Shown here piece after piece: positions 40,131 to 52,293 of a DNA stretch of 64,000 bases. The notes under the pieces are model-generated. The model did not search any database, was not told the origin of the DNA, and saw only the letters and a program-made list of their open reading frames with translations. Every line of letters begins with the position of its first letter. Position 1 is the first letter of the stretch. The position numbers and the translations under genes were made by a program. The DNA comes from Nitrospirae bacterium JdFR-86 (GTDB lineage Bacteria > Nitrospirota > Thermodesulfovibrionia > Thermodesulfovibrionales > JdFR-86), in assembly GCA_002011815.1 (NCBI GenBank), contig MTOV01000015.1, positions 197,785 to 261,784 of the forward strand. Reading direction: 5' to 3'.

Positions 40131-40802
40131 TTGGAAGACAACAGAGAAGAGGTTTTTGAAATAGAGGAACAAGAGGCTGAAGAGGCAAGTAAAAACCTTG
40201 AGGAGCTGGTTGCAGGGGTAGGGAAGTCTGCCGAGGAAGGAGAACAACCGGCTCCAGAAGAGAAAAAAGAAGAGAAAGAGGAGGGAAAGCCTCCAGAGCA
40301 GGAGATTGCTGAGCTTAATGAGAAGTATCTCAGACTTTATGCTGACTTTGAAAACTACCGGAAGAGGGTAGCAAAAGACAAGGAGGAACTCGTAAAGTAT
40401 GCAAACGAGTCACTCCTTTATGAGCTGCTGCCTTCTCTGGATAACCTTGAAATAGCCTTAAAGCATGCAGACAAGGAAACATCCAAGGGTCTTATAGAAG
40501 GCGTTGAGATTACCTTAAGGGAACTTTACAGAACGCTTGAGAAATTCGGACTTAAGCCTATAGAAGCACTTGGCAAACCTTTTGACCCTGAATTCCACCA
40601 TGCAATGTCGCAGGTTGAAAGGGACGATGTCGAGGAAAAGACAGTTGTAGAGGAGTTCAGGAAAGGGTATATGTATAGGGATAAGGTTCTCAGAGCGTCG
40701 CTTGTAGCTGTCTCGCAGAAGCCGCAGGAGAAGAAAGAAGAGACTGAAGCGCAGGAGACAGAGGAAATAGAAATAAATAACAGTAATGCAAAGGAGGAGT
40801 GA
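40131..40802 (+). CDS. grpE: Nucleotide exchange factor GrpE
   Basis: RLYADFENYRKRVAKDKEEL, HHAMSQVERDD, between hrcA and dnaK. Confidence 0.94.
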   Translation: MEDNREEVFEIEEQEAEEASKNLEELVAGVGKSAEEGEQPAPEEKKEEKEEGKPPEQEIAELNEKYLRLYADFENYRKRVAKDKEELVKYANESLLYELLPSLDNLEIALKHADKETSKGLIEGVEITLRELYRTLEKFGLKPIEALGKPFDPEFHHAMSQVERDDVEEKTVVEEFRKGYMYRDKVLRASLVAVSQKPQEKKEETEAQETEEIEINNSNAKEE

Positions 40803-40805
40803 TAG

Positions 40806-42722
40806 ATGGGCAAAGCTATTGGAATAGACCTTGGTACTACGAACTCGGTTGTAGCTGTTGTGCAGGGAGGAGAACCTGTTGTCATTCCGAATCAGGAGGG
40901 CAGCAGAACTACTCCATCAGTGGTGGCTTTTACTGAAAAAGGTGAAAGACTCGTTGGACAGATTGCAAAAAGGCAGGCGATAACCAATCCGGAAAATACG
41001 GTGTTTTCGATAAAAAGGCTTATGGGCAGGAAGTATAACTCTCCGGAGGTGGAGCATGCAAAAAAGCGTCTGCCTTATAAGATAGTTGAAGCTCCTAATG
41101 GCGATGCGCACGTGGAGATAAGAGGAAAAAGGTATTCTCCACCTGAAATATCAGCAATGATACTGCAGAAGCTCAAGCAGGCGGCTGAGGACTATCTCGG
41201 TGAGTCGGTTACAGACGCTGTTATTACAGTGCCCGCTTATTTCGATGACAGCCAGAGACAGGCTACAAAGGACGCAGGAAGAATTGCAGGTCTTAATGTC
41301 CTGAGGATAATAAACGAGCCTACGGCTGCCTCTCTGGCCTATGGAATGGACAAGAAAAAAGAAGAGAAAATCGCTGTTTATGACCTTGGAGGCGGAACAT
41401 TCGATATCTCCATACTGGAGATAGGAGAAGGAGTTATAGAAGTAAAGGCAACTAACGGTGATACTTATCTCGGCGGTGACGATTTCGACCTCAGGATAAT
41501 TGACTGGATGGTCGAGGAGTTTAAACAGGAGCAGGGTATAGACCTTAAGCAGGACAAGATGGCGCTTCAGAGGCTTAAGGAGGCTGCCGAGAGGGCAAAA
41601 GTAGAGCTTTCAACAGCGATGGAGACAGAGATAAATCTTCCGTTCATAACTGCGGATGCTACAGGTCCAAAGCATCTGCTTATGAAGCTTACAAGGGCGA
41701 AGTTCGAGCAGCTTGTCTCTGACCTTGTGGAACGCTCCATCGGACCGTGCAAGGATGCCCTTCGTGACGCTTCGCTTTCTACCAGTGACGTGGATGAGGT
41801 CTTGCTTGTCGGCGGACAGACAAGAACCCCTAAGGTTGTGCAGACAGTGCAGAATTTCTTTGGCAAGGAGCCTAATAAGTCAGTGAACCCTGATGAGGTT
41901 GTTGCCGTAGGTGCTGCAATACAGGCAGCGGTTCTTAAGGGTGAAGTCAAGGAAGTGCTCCTGCTTGATGTTACACCGCTTTCCCTCGGTATAGAGACTC
42001 TTGGCGGTATATTTACAAAGATAATCGAGAGAAATACGACTATACCGACAAGGAAAAGCCAGATATTCTCTACTGCTACTGACAATCAGCCTGCGGTTAC
42101 CATTAAAGTGTATCAGGGCGAAAGAGAAATGGCGGCTGACAACAAGCTTCTGGGCATATTTGAGCTTGTCGGCATACCTCCGGCTCCAAGAGGTGTTCCG
42201 CAGATAGAGGTCTCTTTTGACATAGATGCAAACGGCATTCTGCATGTGTCTGCTAAAGACCTCGGAACCGGCAAAGAACAGTCCATAAAGATAACTGCTT
42301 CAAGCGGTCTGTCCGAGGAAGAAGTCCAGAGAATGATGAGGGATGCAGAAGCACATGCAGAAGAGGACAGGAGAAAGAAACAGCTTGCAGAAGCCAGAAA
42401 CGAGGCGGATACCCTTGTTTATACGGTTGAAAAATCCCTTACGGATTATGGTGACAAACTCACAGAGGCTGAAAAGAAAGAGATACAGGATGCCCTTGAG
42501 GAGTGCAAGAGACTGAAAGATACAACCTCTGATGCCTCTGAACTGAAGGCTGCTATAGAAAGGCTTGCAAAGGCATCCCACAAGATGGCAGAGCATATAT
42601 ACAAAGAGGCGGCAGCAGCACAGCAGCAGCAAGCCGCAGCACAGGGCGAAGAAAAACCCGGCGCTGAAGAGGAAAAGGTCGTTGAAGCAGAATTTGAAGA
42701 GGTGGACAAAAAAGACAACTAA
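40806..42722 (+). CDS. dnaK: Chaperone DnaK (Hsp70)
   Basis: [42 protein letters not shown]. Confidence 0.98.
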   Translation: MGKAIGIDLGTTNSVVAVVQGGEPVVIPNQEGSRTTPSVVAFTEKGERLVGQIAKRQAITNPENTVFSIKRLMGRKYNSPEVEHAKKRLPYKIVEAPNGDAHVEIRGKRYSPPEISAMILQKLKQAAEDYLGESVTDAVITVPAYFDDSQRQATKDAGRIAGLNVLRIINEPTAASLAYGMDKKKEEKIAVYDLGGGTFDISILEIGEGVIEVKATNGDTYLGGDDFDLRIIDWMVEEFKQEQGIDLKQDKMALQRLKEAAERAKVELSTAMETEINLPFITADATGPKHLLMKLTRAKFEQLVSDLVERSIGPCKDALRDASLSTSDVDEVLLVGGQTRTPKVVQTVQNFFGKEPNKSVNPDEVVAVGAAIQAAVLKGEVKEVLLLDVTPLSLGIETLGGIFTKIIERNTTIPTRKSQIFSTATDNQPAVTIKVYQGEREMAADNKLLGIFELVGIPPAPRGVPQIEVSFDIDANGILHVSAKDLGTGKEQSIKITASSGLSEEEVQRMMRDAEAHAEEDRRKKQLAEARNEADTLVYTVEKSLTDYGDKLTEAEKKEIQDALEECKRLKDTTSDASELKAAIERLAKASHKMAEHIYKEAAAAQQQQAAAQGEEKPGAEEEKVVEAEFEEVDKKDN

Positions 42723-42743
42723 ACAATACAATAACAGGAGGCA

Positions 42744-43838
42744 ATGAAGGATTATTATCAGATACTTGGCGTAGATAGAAATGCCACAGAGGCAGAGATA
42801 AAAAAGGCATTCAGAAAACTTGCCCTCGAGTGTCATCCTGACCGGAATCCAAGCAAAGAGGCTGAAGAGAGATTCAAGGAGATAAACGAAGCGTATTCCT
42901 GTCTTATAGACCCTGAAAAAAGGGCACAGTATGACCGGTATGGTACGGCTGAAGGCGTGGGCGTAGGTGCCGGCTTCAGCCAGTTTACAGGCGGCTTCAG
43001 TGATATATTCGAGGATATATTCGGAGACTTCTTCAGTGCGTTTACAGGGCGAAGGGCTACACGGCCTGTAAAGGGCAGTGACCTGAGATATGACCTTGAG
43101 ATAACGCTTGAAGAGTCTGCCTTTGGTACGGAAAAGACAATCGAAATACTGAGGTGGGAGGATTGCACTGCATGTGGTGGGACAGGCTCAAGGTCAAAGA
43201 TGCCCAGCATGTGCCCTGATTGCAGGGGCTCAGGACAGATAAGGTTTCAGCAAGGGTTCTTCAGTGTATCCAAAACCTGTTCACGTTGCAAGGGCTACGG
43301 TAAGGTCATTTTAGACCCCTGCTCGGTATGTAAAGGTGAGGGGAAAACAAAGATACCGAGAAAAATACACGTTAAGGTTCCACCAGGTGTTGATGTGGGT
43401 TCAAGACTGAAAATGTCACGTGAGGGTGAGCCAGGACTATATGGTGGTCCACCAGGCGACCTTTATATAGTAATAAATATTAAACCGCATGAGTTCTTCA
43501 GAAGAGAAGGCACTGATATCTACTGCGATATAAACGTGACATTTCCTCAGGCAGTTCTTGGTGCAGAAGTAGAGGTGCCTACTCTTAACGGAGTGCGTAA
43601 ACTGAAGATACCGCCTGGAACTCAGCCTGGCACAACCTTTCGCCTGAAGAACGAGGGAATCCCCAGACTCGGAAGCCGCATGAAAGGCGACCAGATAGTA
43701 ACCGTTAATGTGGTCATCCCCAAGCACGTAAACCAGAGACAGAGGGAATTAATCGAGGAGCTCGCAAGAATAAGCGGGGATGAAAACCATATGAGCCTGA
43801 AAGACAGGCTTAAAAACATCTTTGCAGGGACAGCATGA
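42744..43838 (+). CDS. dnaJ: Chaperone DnaJ
   Basis: J-domain (HPD in CHPDRNPS), four CxxCxGxG-type zinc motifs. Confidence 0.96.
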   Translation: MKDYYQILGVDRNATEAEIKKAFRKLALECHPDRNPSKEAEERFKEINEAYSCLIDPEKRAQYDRYGTAEGVGVGAGFSQFTGGFSDIFEDIFGDFFSAFTGRRATRPVKGSDLRYDLEITLEESAFGTEKTIEILRWEDCTACGGTGSRSKMPSMCPDCRGSGQIRFQQGFFSVSKTCSRCKGYGKVILDPCSVCKGEGKTKIPRKIHVKVPPGVDVGSRLKMSREGEPGLYGGPPGDLYIVINIKPHEFFRREGTDIYCDINVTFPQAVLGAEVEVPTLNGVRKLKIPPGTQPGTTFRLKNEGIPRLGSRMKGDQIVTVNVVIPKHVNQRQRELIEELARISGDENHMSLKDRLKNIFAGTA

Positions 43839-44341
43839 AAGGCATAAAAGGTCAGCTTAGTTCCCTCCCGTTGACCGACCTGATGCAATGGATAGAAATG
43901 AATAAAAAAACAGGTGTCCTGTTTGTCTCAAAGGACGATTCAAGTAAGTGCTTTTGCTTTGAGGATGGAAGACTCCTTCTGGCTGCTTCAAAAAGCGAAG
44001 GCAAAAGGTTCGGAGATTTGTTGACAAAAGAAGGGTATATAAGCTACGACGAGCTTGAAAAAGCCATTTCTGAAAGCAGGAAAGAGAAGACCTCGTTCAT
44101 AGGCTATCTGACTGAGAATAAGATAGTTCCCAAAGAGTTTGTAACTGCAGCCTTACAGCAACTTGCAGAGGAAAATATTACTGAGATTCTTGGGTGGCAG
44201 GACGGCTATTTCGAGTTTGTGGAGGAGCTTCCGAAAGTTATTGCCGAAAGTCCGGTACAGCTCAGTGCAAGCTTCCTCGTCTTTGAGTCCGTAAGAAAAC
44301 ACGATGAACTCTTAAGACAGAGGAGCCAGTCAGAGGCTTGA
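43835..44341 (+). CDS. DUF4388/PATAN-domain protein
   Basis: [52 protein letters not shown] is PATAN/DUF4388-like. Confidence 0.75.
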   Translation: MKGIKGQLSSLPLTDLMQWIEMNKKTGVLFVSKDDSSKCFCFEDGRLLLAASKSEGKRFGDLLTKEGYISYDELEKAISESRKEKTSFIGYLTENKIVPKEFVTAALQQLAEENITEILGWQDGYFEFVEELPKVIAESPVQLSASFLVFESVRKHDELLRQRSQSEA

Positions 44342-45057
44342 TGCCTCGGATATACCTTCCATCAATACTCGCCGGAAAGCCCGATGTAAAGATAACAGGG
44401 GAAAATGCGCGGTATCTTCTGTCAGTCCTCAGATGCAGGGTGGGCGATAAGCTTATTGTGTTTGACTCAGAAGGCTGTCACTACAAAGCTGAGATAATAA
44501 AGACAGGCAAGAATAATCTTTATATAGAGTTAAAAGAGACCCTGCCGCCTGTGCCTGAGCCTAAAACAGGCATTATCCTTCTTCAGGGGATACTGAAAGG
44601 GCAGAAGATGGATATGGTCATCCAGAAGGCTACAGAGCTCGGCGTAAAAGAGATAGTTCCCCTTATTACGGAGAGAACCCAGATAAAAGAAACAAGGAAG
44701 CTTCAGAGATGGCAAAAAATAGCAGTTGAGGCGGCAAGACAGTCAGGAAGAGGCATGGTGCCTGAGGTGCAAAAGCCGGTTGAAGTTCAAAAATTCTTTG
44801 ACTCTGAAAATGCATTTACCGGCTTTATATTCTGGGAAGAAGGCGGTGTAAGTCTGAGAGACAGAACAATTTCCTGTTCAGACAAACCGATTGTTGTTGC
44901 TGTGGGTCCTGAAGGTGGTTTTACAGAGGAGGAAGTTCGTCTGGCAGAAAAAAAAGGACTCATAGTGGCTACGCTCGGAAACCGCATACTCCGTGCTGAG
45001 ACAGCCGCTATATCTGCAATTACACTCATACAGTTTTTGCTTGGAGAAATGGGATAG
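44338..45057 (+). CDS. rsmE: 16S rRNA (uracil1498-N3)-methyltransferase
   Basis: LLQGILKGQKMDMVIQKATELGVKEIVPLITERTQIK; VAVGPEGGFTEEEV; ILRAETAAISAI. Confidence 0.93.
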   Translation: MMPRIYLPSILAGKPDVKITGENARYLLSVLRCRVGDKLIVFDSEGCHYKAEIIKTGKNNLYIELKETLPPVPEPKTGIILLQGILKGQKMDMVIQKATELGVKEIVPLITERTQIKETRKLQRWQKIAVEAARQSGRGMVPEVQKPVEVQKFFDSENAFTGFIFWEEGGVSLRDRTISCSDKPIVVAVGPEGGFTEEEVRLAEKKGLIVATLGNRILRAETAAISAITLIQFLLGEMG

Positions 45058-45061
45058 AGAC

Positions 45062-45883
45062 CTAAAAATACCTTCGCGACTTTTCCCCCAGATTGTGCAC
45101 AATCTCACCACCTATCAGAAATATAATTGAGGAGTAATACACCCACAGCAGAAATAATACGAATGCTGTCAGCGATCCATAGATAGTACCCAGTTTTGTT
45201 ACAGAGCCTACATACCACGTAAACAGGTGTTTGGCTATCTCAAGCATTACTGCCGTGAAAAGCCCTCCCCAGAAGGCATGGAAAAACTTTACCTTCTTCT
45301 TGGGAAGAATTATATACACTGACACCGCTATAAACTGCACAAGCAGCAAAGGCACAATGAACTTTATGAAGACGGCTGTTATCGTGCCTATTTTTAACCA
45401 TGGGAAATGCACTTGGAGTGGTTTTATAAGAAGCATTGCAGAGCTCAGGAGAAACGAAATAAAAAGGAATAACACTATCAGTGTTACAACAATAAATGAA
45501 AGTAGCACAGAGCCTAAAAATGTACGTTTCTGGTCGACCTTAAATACAGTATTCATTGCTGACTGCATGGTTGAAAAAAACTCAAAAGACAGAAACCCAT
45601 AAAGTATAAGGCTCAGCTTTCCGATACCCTTGAACGTTATTATCTTTCTGAGTTCCTCTGTTATGTCTTTTGTGATTTCAGGGAAGAAGCCGGTGAGTTT
45701 TTCAAGGAAGAAATTAAAAAACGCCTGATGTTCTCCGAGGATATATCCGAGGATTGTTATGATGATTAGACAGAAAGGCACAATAGCCAGCATTGAAAAA
45801 TACGAAAGCGATGCAGCAAGCATTACACCGCCGTCTTTGAAAAAGTCATAAATGCTGTTAAATAAAACGCGCAGCAGACGCAT
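45062..45883 (-). CDS. YihY/virulence factor BrkB family membrane protein
   Basis: Multi-TM; DGGVMLAASLSYFSMLAIVPF; GTIYGSLTAFVLFLLWVYYSSIIFLIGGEI. Confidence 0.88.
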   Translation of the reverse strand: MRLLRVLFNSIYDFFKDGGVMLAASLSYFSMLAIVPFCLIIITILGYILGEHQAFFNFFLEKLTGFFPEITKDITEELRKIITFKGIGKLSLILYGFLSFEFFSTMQSAMNTVFKVDQKRTFLGSVLLSFIVVTLIVLFLFISFLLSSAMLLIKPLQVHFPWLKIGTITAVFIKFIVPLLLVQFIAVSVYIILPKKKVKFFHAFWGGLFTAVMLEIAKHLFTWYVGSVTKLGTIYGSLTAFVLFLLWVYYSSIIFLIGGEIVHNLGEKSRRYF

Positions 45884-45908
45884 ATGAATTCACGTTGTAT
45901 TTTGCAAT

Positions 45909-47204
45909 TTATTTTTTCTGCCTGATGTAAATCTTTATGGGTGTCCCTTTGAAGGAATATTTTTCCCTGAGCCGGGTCTCTATATACCTTATGTGAGCGT
46001 CTTTGATGCCTTCCGGAAGGTTTGTAAATATAGAGAATGCTGGTGGTTCTGTGCCGACTTGTGTCATGTAGTAGAGTTTTACAGTTTTACCTTTGTAAGT
46101 AGGCAGGGTAATGTCTTTCAGGAATCTATTGAGCTCTGCCGTGCTGATTCTTTTCCGTCTCTCTTTTATTACCTCGTCAATAAGAGGAAAGAGTTTTGTT
46201 ATTCTTTTTTTCTTAAGTCCTGATGTTGTAAGCACAGGTGCATGGTCAAGGAACCAGAGCTTTCTTTTTATATCCGCAAGTAGCTGTTTGTAGGCTTTAT
46301 CCGGCTCCTGAACGAGGTCCCATTTATTTATAAGGAATATAATTCCTTTTTCATATCTGTGAGCCATGCCTGCAATTTTCTGGTCTTCAGCCACTACACC
46401 TTCGGAGGCGTCAATCAGAAGAAGTGAGACGTCACATCTTTCGATGCTTCTCATCGCCCTGAGCATTGCGAACCTTTCCAAAGAGTATCCTGCTTTTGCC
46501 TTCCTGCGTATGCCTGCTGTATCAATGAGAAGGTATTTTTTTCCGTAGTAGGTACAGATTGAATCTATGGAGTCTCTTGTAGTGCCGGGTATGGGGCTTA
46601 CGAGGAGCCTTTTTTTCCCGATAAGGGCGTTTATCAGTGTGGATTTCCCCACGTTTGGTCTACCGATGACTGCGATCTTCGGATAGTCCGTTGTTTCCTT
46701 TGGGGCTGGCGGCAGTAGGGAGATGACTTTATGCATCAGTTCATCGAAGTTATAGCCTGTGGTGGCGGATACAGGTATGAGTTCATCCACTCCAAGGTCG
46801 TAGAACTCATAAAGCCTTGTTTCCTTTGTCGGGGCATCTATCTTATTAACAGCCCAGAGCACTTTTTTCCCTGACGCCCTTAGTAGTGCTGAAAGTTCTT
46901 TATCGTACGGGTTCATGCCTTCTTTTCCGTCGAGAAGATGTATTATCAGGTCAGCCTCATCAACCGCAAAAAGCGCCTGCTCTTTTATCTGTCCGAATAT
47001 GTCGTCCTCAGGCTGGGGATAGAAGCCGCCGGTGTCCACAACGACAAAAGTGTTGCCTTCCCATTCGGCGTCCATGTAGTTTCTGTCTCTTGTTACTCCT
47101 GGGATGTCCTCTACTATGGCGGCTCTGGAGCCTACAATACGGTTGAAGAGCGTAGATTTTCCAACATTCGGTCTGCCGATTATAACCACTACTGGTTTTG
47201 CCAT
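45909..47204 (-). CDS. der: Ribosome biogenesis GTPase Der (EngA)
   Basis: Two GTPase domains (GRPNVGKSTLFNRIVG and GRPNVGKSTLINALIG) plus C-terminal KH-like domain. Confidence 0.96.
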   Translation of the reverse strand: MAKPVVVIIGRPNVGKSTLFNRIVGSRAAIVEDIPGVTRDRNYMDAEWEGNTFVVVDTGGFYPQPEDDIFGQIKEQALFAVDEADLIIHLLDGKEGMNPYDKELSALLRASGKKVLWAVNKIDAPTKETRLYEFYDLGVDELIPVSATTGYNFDELMHKVISLLPPAPKETTDYPKIAVIGRPNVGKSTLINALIGKKRLLVSPIPGTTRDSIDSICTYYGKKYLLIDTAGIRRKAKAGYSLERFAMLRAMRSIERCDVSLLLIDASEGVVAEDQKIAGMAHRYEKGIIFLINKWDLVQEPDKAYKQLLADIKRKLWFLDHAPVLTTSGLKKKRITKLFPLIDEVIKERRKRISTAELNRFLKDITLPTYKGKTVKLYYMTQVGTEPPAFSIFTNLPEGIKDAHIRYIETRLREKYSFKGTPIKIYIRQKK

Positions 47205-47356
47205 GCTATGAGTTTATCAGATTTGTGTGTTTTCAAGCAAAATGAGTGAAAACACCAAGTCTAAAATTATAGGATTGGAAAAAGCACGAAAAACCAAAGG
47301 GTTTTGCCTGAATTTTGGGCATAGAAATTGCTTTTGTTAAAGCAGGTTATAGTGCT

Positions 47357-49342
47357 ATGGTTCTTAAAACAAGGATTATCAGTGTAATAGTAGTAGTCCT
47401 GATCATTTCGGTTGGGATATCCACCGTCATAACGCTCAATGTGCAGAGCAAGAGGGTGATATCCGAAAAGCTCTCAAACATAGAGGTTCTGAGCAACATC
47501 ATCCTCAGAAGCATTGAGAATGCGATGTCAAAGGGCAAGACCGAAGATGTCCAGAAGACCCTCGAGAACATAGGCAAGAACAGTGAAATAATAAACCTCA
47601 GAATAATCTCAAGTGAAGGCTACATATTGAAGTCGAAGAACCCCGAGGAAATAGGGCTTAAGTCAAAGGAATATTCCCTGTTTAATTTCAAGGAAGACAG
47701 ATACAAGCCAATTATACAGGAGAACACGATAAGCCATCTGACTCCGGTTTTTAACAAGGAGCAATGTTATGGCTGTCACAGCAGGAATATAAAAGTAAAC
47801 GGGCTGATAGAGATAAAGTATGACATCTCACGCTACAAGGCCAACCTGATGGCTATGAAGAGGTTTCTGATAATGTCCAATGTTCTTACGGTTCTGGCTG
47901 TAGCCATCATTTTAGGCATCATGTTTACAAGGCTGATAACGAATCCGCTGAAGGGGTTCCTGAAGACTATAAAGGCGGTTGAAAACGGGGACTGGAATGC
48001 AAGGGTCAATATAAACAGCAATGATGAACTGGGTGCTATAGGTGCAGCTTTCAATAAGATGCTTCATGAGATAAGGGTTCTTTATGACAAAAACATTAAG
48101 AAAGAAAAAGAGATATCGAGGGTAAAGGTTGAGCTTGACCACAAGAGGATTCTCGAGGAGTTGAACGCCCAGTTGCAGTATAAGGTGAAAGAAGTTGAGA
48201 CTGCAAATAAAGCGGTGTTGAGTCTTTCCAAGGAAGTAAAGGCAAAGAACATAGAGCTGGAAAAGATGGTTGAAAGGCTCAAGCGTATAAACGAAGTAGG
48301 CAGGATGCTGACATCCATAATAGAGACTGACGAGCTTATGAAGCTGATTATAAAGACTACTGCTGAGCTTCTTCGCGCAGAGAAGGGTACTATTTATCTG
48401 GCGAAGGATGAGCGGAGCAAGCTGATGTTGCAATACCAGCGTGGCATGGGTGTAGAAAGTGCAACAGGCATATCTATGGAATTTCATCCTCTTTATAAAG
48501 ACATTCTCAAGGAAGGCAAGCCTGTTTTTATAAGCGGGGACAATCCTATGTCGAATGCTAGGACGGATTCTGTTGTGCCTACCATTGGAGTGCCTTTGAA
48601 GATGAAAGGGCAGATAATAGGAGGCATGCTTCTTGAGGAAAAGGTAGATGGCACGCAGTTTACGTCTGATGAGCTGGAGCTGCTTGGAACGCTGGCAAAT
48701 CAGGCAATGGTTGCCATCGAGAACGCATGGCTTTATGAGACCGTCAAGAGCAATTATTTCGGCACGATTCAATCGCTGGTGAATGCCCTTGAAGCCAGCG
48801 ACAGATATACAAAGGGTCATTCCGAGCGGGTTAAATTCCTGTCTCTTGAGCTTGCAAAGTATCTTGGTCTTGACTACAGGGAGCTGGAGTTGCTTGAGCA
48901 TGCGGCTATTCTGCATGACATCGGCAAGATAGGAATAGATTCCGTTGTGCTCAACAAGGCTGGTAAACTCACGAACACGGAGTTCAGTCTTATAAGGGCG
49001 CATCCTATCATCGGCGATGAGATACTTGGACCCATAGGCACACTCGAGGGCATAAGAACGACGATACTTCAACACCATGAGAGATACGATGGTCTAGGCT
49101 ATCCTTACGGCATCGCAGGGGATGAGATTGCACTCAAGGCGCGAATACTGGCTGTGGTTGACACATTCGATGCAATGCTTACAGACAGACCTTACAGAAA
49201 GGCACTGCCTCTTGAAAAAGCGATAGAGGAGCTCAAAGAGGGAGCTGGCACACAATTCGACCCTGTTATAGTAAATGCATTTATTGAGTTGATTGAAAAG
49301 AACGAAGACCTTCTCAAGGCTGCAGGCTACAATATTAACTAA
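47357..49342 (+). CDS. HAMP/GAF/HD-GYP signalling protein with heme c-type CXXCH in its extracytoplasmic sensor
   Basis: TM, periplasmic region with EQCYGCHSRN, second TM, HAMP, coiled-coil, GAF, HD-GYP (HAAILHDIGKIGI, HHERYDGLGYPYGI). Confidence 0.9.
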   Translation: MVLKTRIISVIVVVLIISVGISTVITLNVQSKRVISEKLSNIEVLSNIILRSIENAMSKGKTEDVQKTLENIGKNSEIINLRIISSEGYILKSKNPEEIGLKSKEYSLFNFKEDRYKPIIQENTISHLTPVFNKEQCYGCHSRNIKVNGLIEIKYDISRYKANLMAMKRFLIMSNVLTVLAVAIILGIMFTRLITNPLKGFLKTIKAVENGDWNARVNINSNDELGAIGAAFNKMLHEIRVLYDKNIKKEKEISRVKVELDHKRILEELNAQLQYKVKEVETANKAVLSLSKEVKAKNIELEKMVERLKRINEVGRMLTSIIETDELMKLIIKTTAELLRAEKGTIYLAKDERSKLMLQYQRGMGVESATGISMEFHPLYKDILKEGKPVFISGDNPMSNARTDSVVPTIGVPLKMKGQIIGGMLLEEKVDGTQFTSDELELLGTLANQAMVAIENAWLYETVKSNYFGTIQSLVNALEASDRYTKGHSERVKFLSLELAKYLGLDYRELELLEHAAILHDIGKIGIDSVVLNKAGKLTNTEFSLIRAHPIIGDEILGPIGTLEGIRTTILQHHERYDGLGYPYGIAGDEIALKARILAVVDTFDAMLTDRPYRKALPLEKAIEELKEGAGTQFDPVIVNAFIELIEKNEDLLKAAGYNIN

Positions 49343-49821
49343 TCTCTGACCTCGAAAATAAACTCTATTTCAACCGGTGAATTAAGCGGAAGCACAGGCA
49401 CGCCAAGTGCTGCCCTTGCGTGTCTGCCTGTCTCTCCGAAGACCTCGGTCATAAAGTCTGACGCTCCGTTTAGAACCTTCGGCTGTTCTGTAAAGTCAGG
49501 GGCGGATGCGATATAACCTGTAATCTTTACACATCTTGTTATTCTGTCGAGGCTTCCAAGATAAGACTTCAGGATTGCCAGGGCATTCACAGCAGCTACA
49601 GTTGCTTCTTCTTTAGCTTCCTCGACGCTTAAGTCTTTTCCCACGATGCCCTGCCTTGTGAGTTTTCCGTTTCTAAGGGGTAGTATTCCGCTGAGGAACA
49701 GGAGGTTTCCTGTTCTTACTGCCGGCACATAGCTGCCAAGCGGTTCTGGTGCTGGTGGAAGCTCTATACCGAGTGCTTTTAGTCTTTCTTCAGGAGACAT
49801 CCTTTTATAATCCGAGTTCAT
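49339..49821 (-). CDS. RidA/YjgF family protein
   Basis: [17 protein letters not shown]... [22 protein letters not shown]. Confidence 0.9.
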   Translation of the reverse strand: MNSDYKRMSPEERLKALGIELPPAPEPLGSYVPAVRTGNLLFLSGILPLRNGKLTRQGIVGKDLSVEEAKEEATVAAVNALAILKSYLGSLDRITRCVKITGYIASAPDFTEQPKVLNGASDFMTEVFGETGRHARAALGVPVLPLNSPVEIEFIFEVRD

Positions 49822-51064
49822 CCGGCACGGCGATTCTTCCCATCACTGCCGAAGCTGCGGCCACAGCCGGGTTGCTGAGGTATACCTCGCTTTCAGGGTG
49901 TCCCATTCTTCCCACGAAGTTTCTGTTTGTAGTCGCCAGTGCTCTTTCACCTTTTGCAAGGATTCCCATGTGTCCTCCAAGGCAGGGACCACAGGTAGGT
50001 GTTGACACAACCGCACCAGCGTCTATGAATATCTCGACAAGCCCTTCTTTAACAGCCCCCAGATAGATTCTCTGTGTTGCAGGGATTACTATCATTCTCA
50101 CGTCAGGGTGGACTTTCCTGCCCTTTATCACTGCTGCTGCTTCCCTCAGGTCTTCGAGTCTTCCGTTTGTGCATGAGCCTATGACCACCTGGTCAATTCT
50201 TACATCCTGAAGCTCTGCTGCTGGCTTTGTATTCGACGGCAGATGAGGGCATGAGACCGTAGGCGGAATCTTTGAGCAGTCGTATTCTTTTATCTCGACA
50301 TAGGTTGCGTCTTTGTCAGATGTATAAAACTTATACGGTCTTTTTGCCCTTTCTTTTACATATGCTTCTGTGATTTCGTCAGGCACGATGATGCCGCTTT
50401 TTCCGCCTGCCTCTATTGCCATATTGCACATTGTCAGGCGGGCGTGCATTGGAAGGGCTCTGATGGTCTCTCCCTCGAATTCCATTGCCCTGTAGAGTGC
50501 GCCGTCCACTCCGATGTCTCCGATTGTATAGAGTATGAGGTCTTTGCCTGTCACCCATTTATTGAGTTTTCCGAAGTATATGAACTTCATGGACTCAGGC
50601 ACTTTAAACCAGCACTCTCCAGTTGCCATTGCAGCTGCTACGTCGGTTGAGCCAACGCCTGTTGAGAATGCGCCGAGCGCACCGTATGTGCATGTGTGGC
50701 TGTCTGCCCCTATGATAAGGTCTCCCGGAAGGACAAGCCCTTGCTCAGGCAGAAGGGCGTGTTCTATGCCCATCCTTCCAATCTCGAAGTAATGGCTAAG
50801 CTGGTATTCCTTTGAGAAGTCTTTAAGCAGCTTACACTGCTCTGCTGCCTTTATGTCCTTCTGTGGTGCGAAGTGGTCAGGGATGAGTGCGATTCTTTCT
50901 CTGTCGAACACGTCTTTTGCACCGATTTTTTTGAACTCTGAAATAGCTATCGGTGCAGTGATGTCATTTGCCAGCAGGAAGTCGACTTTTGCATTGATGA
51001 GTTCTCCGGGTGCGACCTCTTTCTTGCCGGCATGCGCTGCAAGTATTTTTTCGGTAATAGTCAT
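49805..51064 (-). CDS. leuC: 3-isopropylmalate/homoaconitate dehydratase large subunit (LeuC-type)
   Basis: ORF to 51079; [69 protein letters not shown]; Cys ligands [14 protein letters not shown] upstream supports a start at 51064. Confidence 0.9.
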   Translation of the reverse strand: MTITEKILAAHAGKKEVAPGELINAKVDFLLANDITAPIAISEFKKIGAKDVFDRERIALIPDHFAPQKDIKAAEQCKLLKDFSKEYQLSHYFEIGRMGIEHALLPEQGLVLPGDLIIGADSHTCTYGALGAFSTGVGSTDVAAAMATGECWFKVPESMKFIYFGKLNKWVTGKDLILYTIGDIGVDGALYRAMEFEGETIRALPMHARLTMCNMAIEAGGKSGIIVPDEITEAYVKERAKRPYKFYTSDKDATYVEIKEYDCSKIPPTVSCPHLPSNTKPAAELQDVRIDQVVIGSCTNGRLEDLREAAAVIKGRKVHPDVRMIVIPATQRIYLGAVKEGLVEIFIDAGAVVSTPTCGPCLGGHMGILAKGERALATTNRNFVGRMGHPESEVYLSNPAVAAASAVMGRIAVPDELGL

Positions 51065-51522
51065 ATTCGTCATCTCCATTATAGAGTTATGATTGTGGGC
51101 TCTGCGTCCCTTTGCTCAAGCAGAGTATATTTTACCAGAAACGGCAAGGGCAGGCAGGACGCGAACAACGCGAACAGGGTCAACCGACCCTAACTATTTG
51201 AAATCAAAAGCAAAAACCGTGGTTGGCATTTCAGGACGCGAACATAAAAAACAGGCTCCGTCTTCTAAGCCATTTATCCTATGACCGTCTTTTGTAGTAA
51301 GGCACCACCCCGCCGGACAAGTCCAAAATCCCCATAGACAATCACAACTCAGAATTTAGTCAAAACTCACAATTCGAGAAAGTATATAGCTACTGCTTTA
51401 CAATCTCGTCAAGAAGCAAACTCACAACGCATAGTACCCTTAAGGTAAAAATAGGGCTTATACTAGTTGCATTTTCCACGTGAAGCTATTAATATTTTCT
51501 AGAAAATTAGGAGGTTGAGAAC

Positions 51523-52293
51523 TTGGGTCATATTAGATTAGGACGATTGCCTAAACGAAAGAACTGGATACAGGTCTGCGAACTCTTATCTTCAGAATCT
51601 ATAAATTCACAAGCTTTAGCTGTTTCTATATCCAAAGCGGCTCAGAATAGTCTTTTACGGGATGAAAATCAGAGAGGTCTCTTTCAGACTGTTAGATATC
51701 TTATTAGACTTGTACAAGCATCTCGAACTGAAGACTTTAGCGGGGCTCTTAAAGATATAGGTATAGTTTTTGACCAGGAAGAATCGGGAATGGTTCTGCT
51801 CGGTCACATTTTAGAAAAAATAAAAGATGATATCCACCAAAATAAAGGGAACTCCCATCTTGATAGTATTGCATCTACAGCATTTCAAGAGACTCTTACA
51901 AAAACTATCCACCAATACGCTCAAACGCTTTTCGGCTGTTCAATTGAAGATGTAAGAAGTGCTTTTAAACGTTATTCTTCCAAAAATAAATTTGGAGAGA
52001 TAGCTCGTTTGCTTTTCAGTACTTACCTCACAAGAATATTCCAATATACAATTGACCGAGCAATTTCTGAGAATGTTGGAGTAGGTAAGAAATTTAATGA
52101 TGTTAACAGTGTTTTAGAGTTTCAAAAAGCTATCAAAACTTATTGTTGGGATATAAGCAAAATAGTCGAAGAATACTCAGGAGGGTGGTATTCAAAACAT
52201 GAATGGGAGGGAACCCTTTCGGATGCTGAAATAAAACGGTTCACCAGTTACGCCTTAAAAAAGCTATTAAGTGAAATCAACGAAGATAGATGA
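51523..52293 (+). CDS. Uncharacterised protein, first gene of two-gene cassette
   Basis: 256-aa ORF with AGGAGG RBS before a TTG start; start overlaps none, end overlaps the next gene by 4 bp (translational coupling); no recognised domain. Confidence 0.8.
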   Translation: MGHIRLGRLPKRKNWIQVCELLSSESINSQALAVSISKAAQNSLLRDENQRGLFQTVRYLIRLVQASRTEDFSGALKDIGIVFDQEESGMVLLGHILEKIKDDIHQNKGNSHLDSIASTAFQETLTKTIHQYAQTLFGCSIEDVRSAFKRYSSKNKFGEIARLLFSTYLTRIFQYTIDRAISENVGVGKKFNDVNSVLEFQKAIKTYCWDISKIVEEYSGGWYSKHEWEGTLSDAEIKRFTSYALKKLLSEINEDR

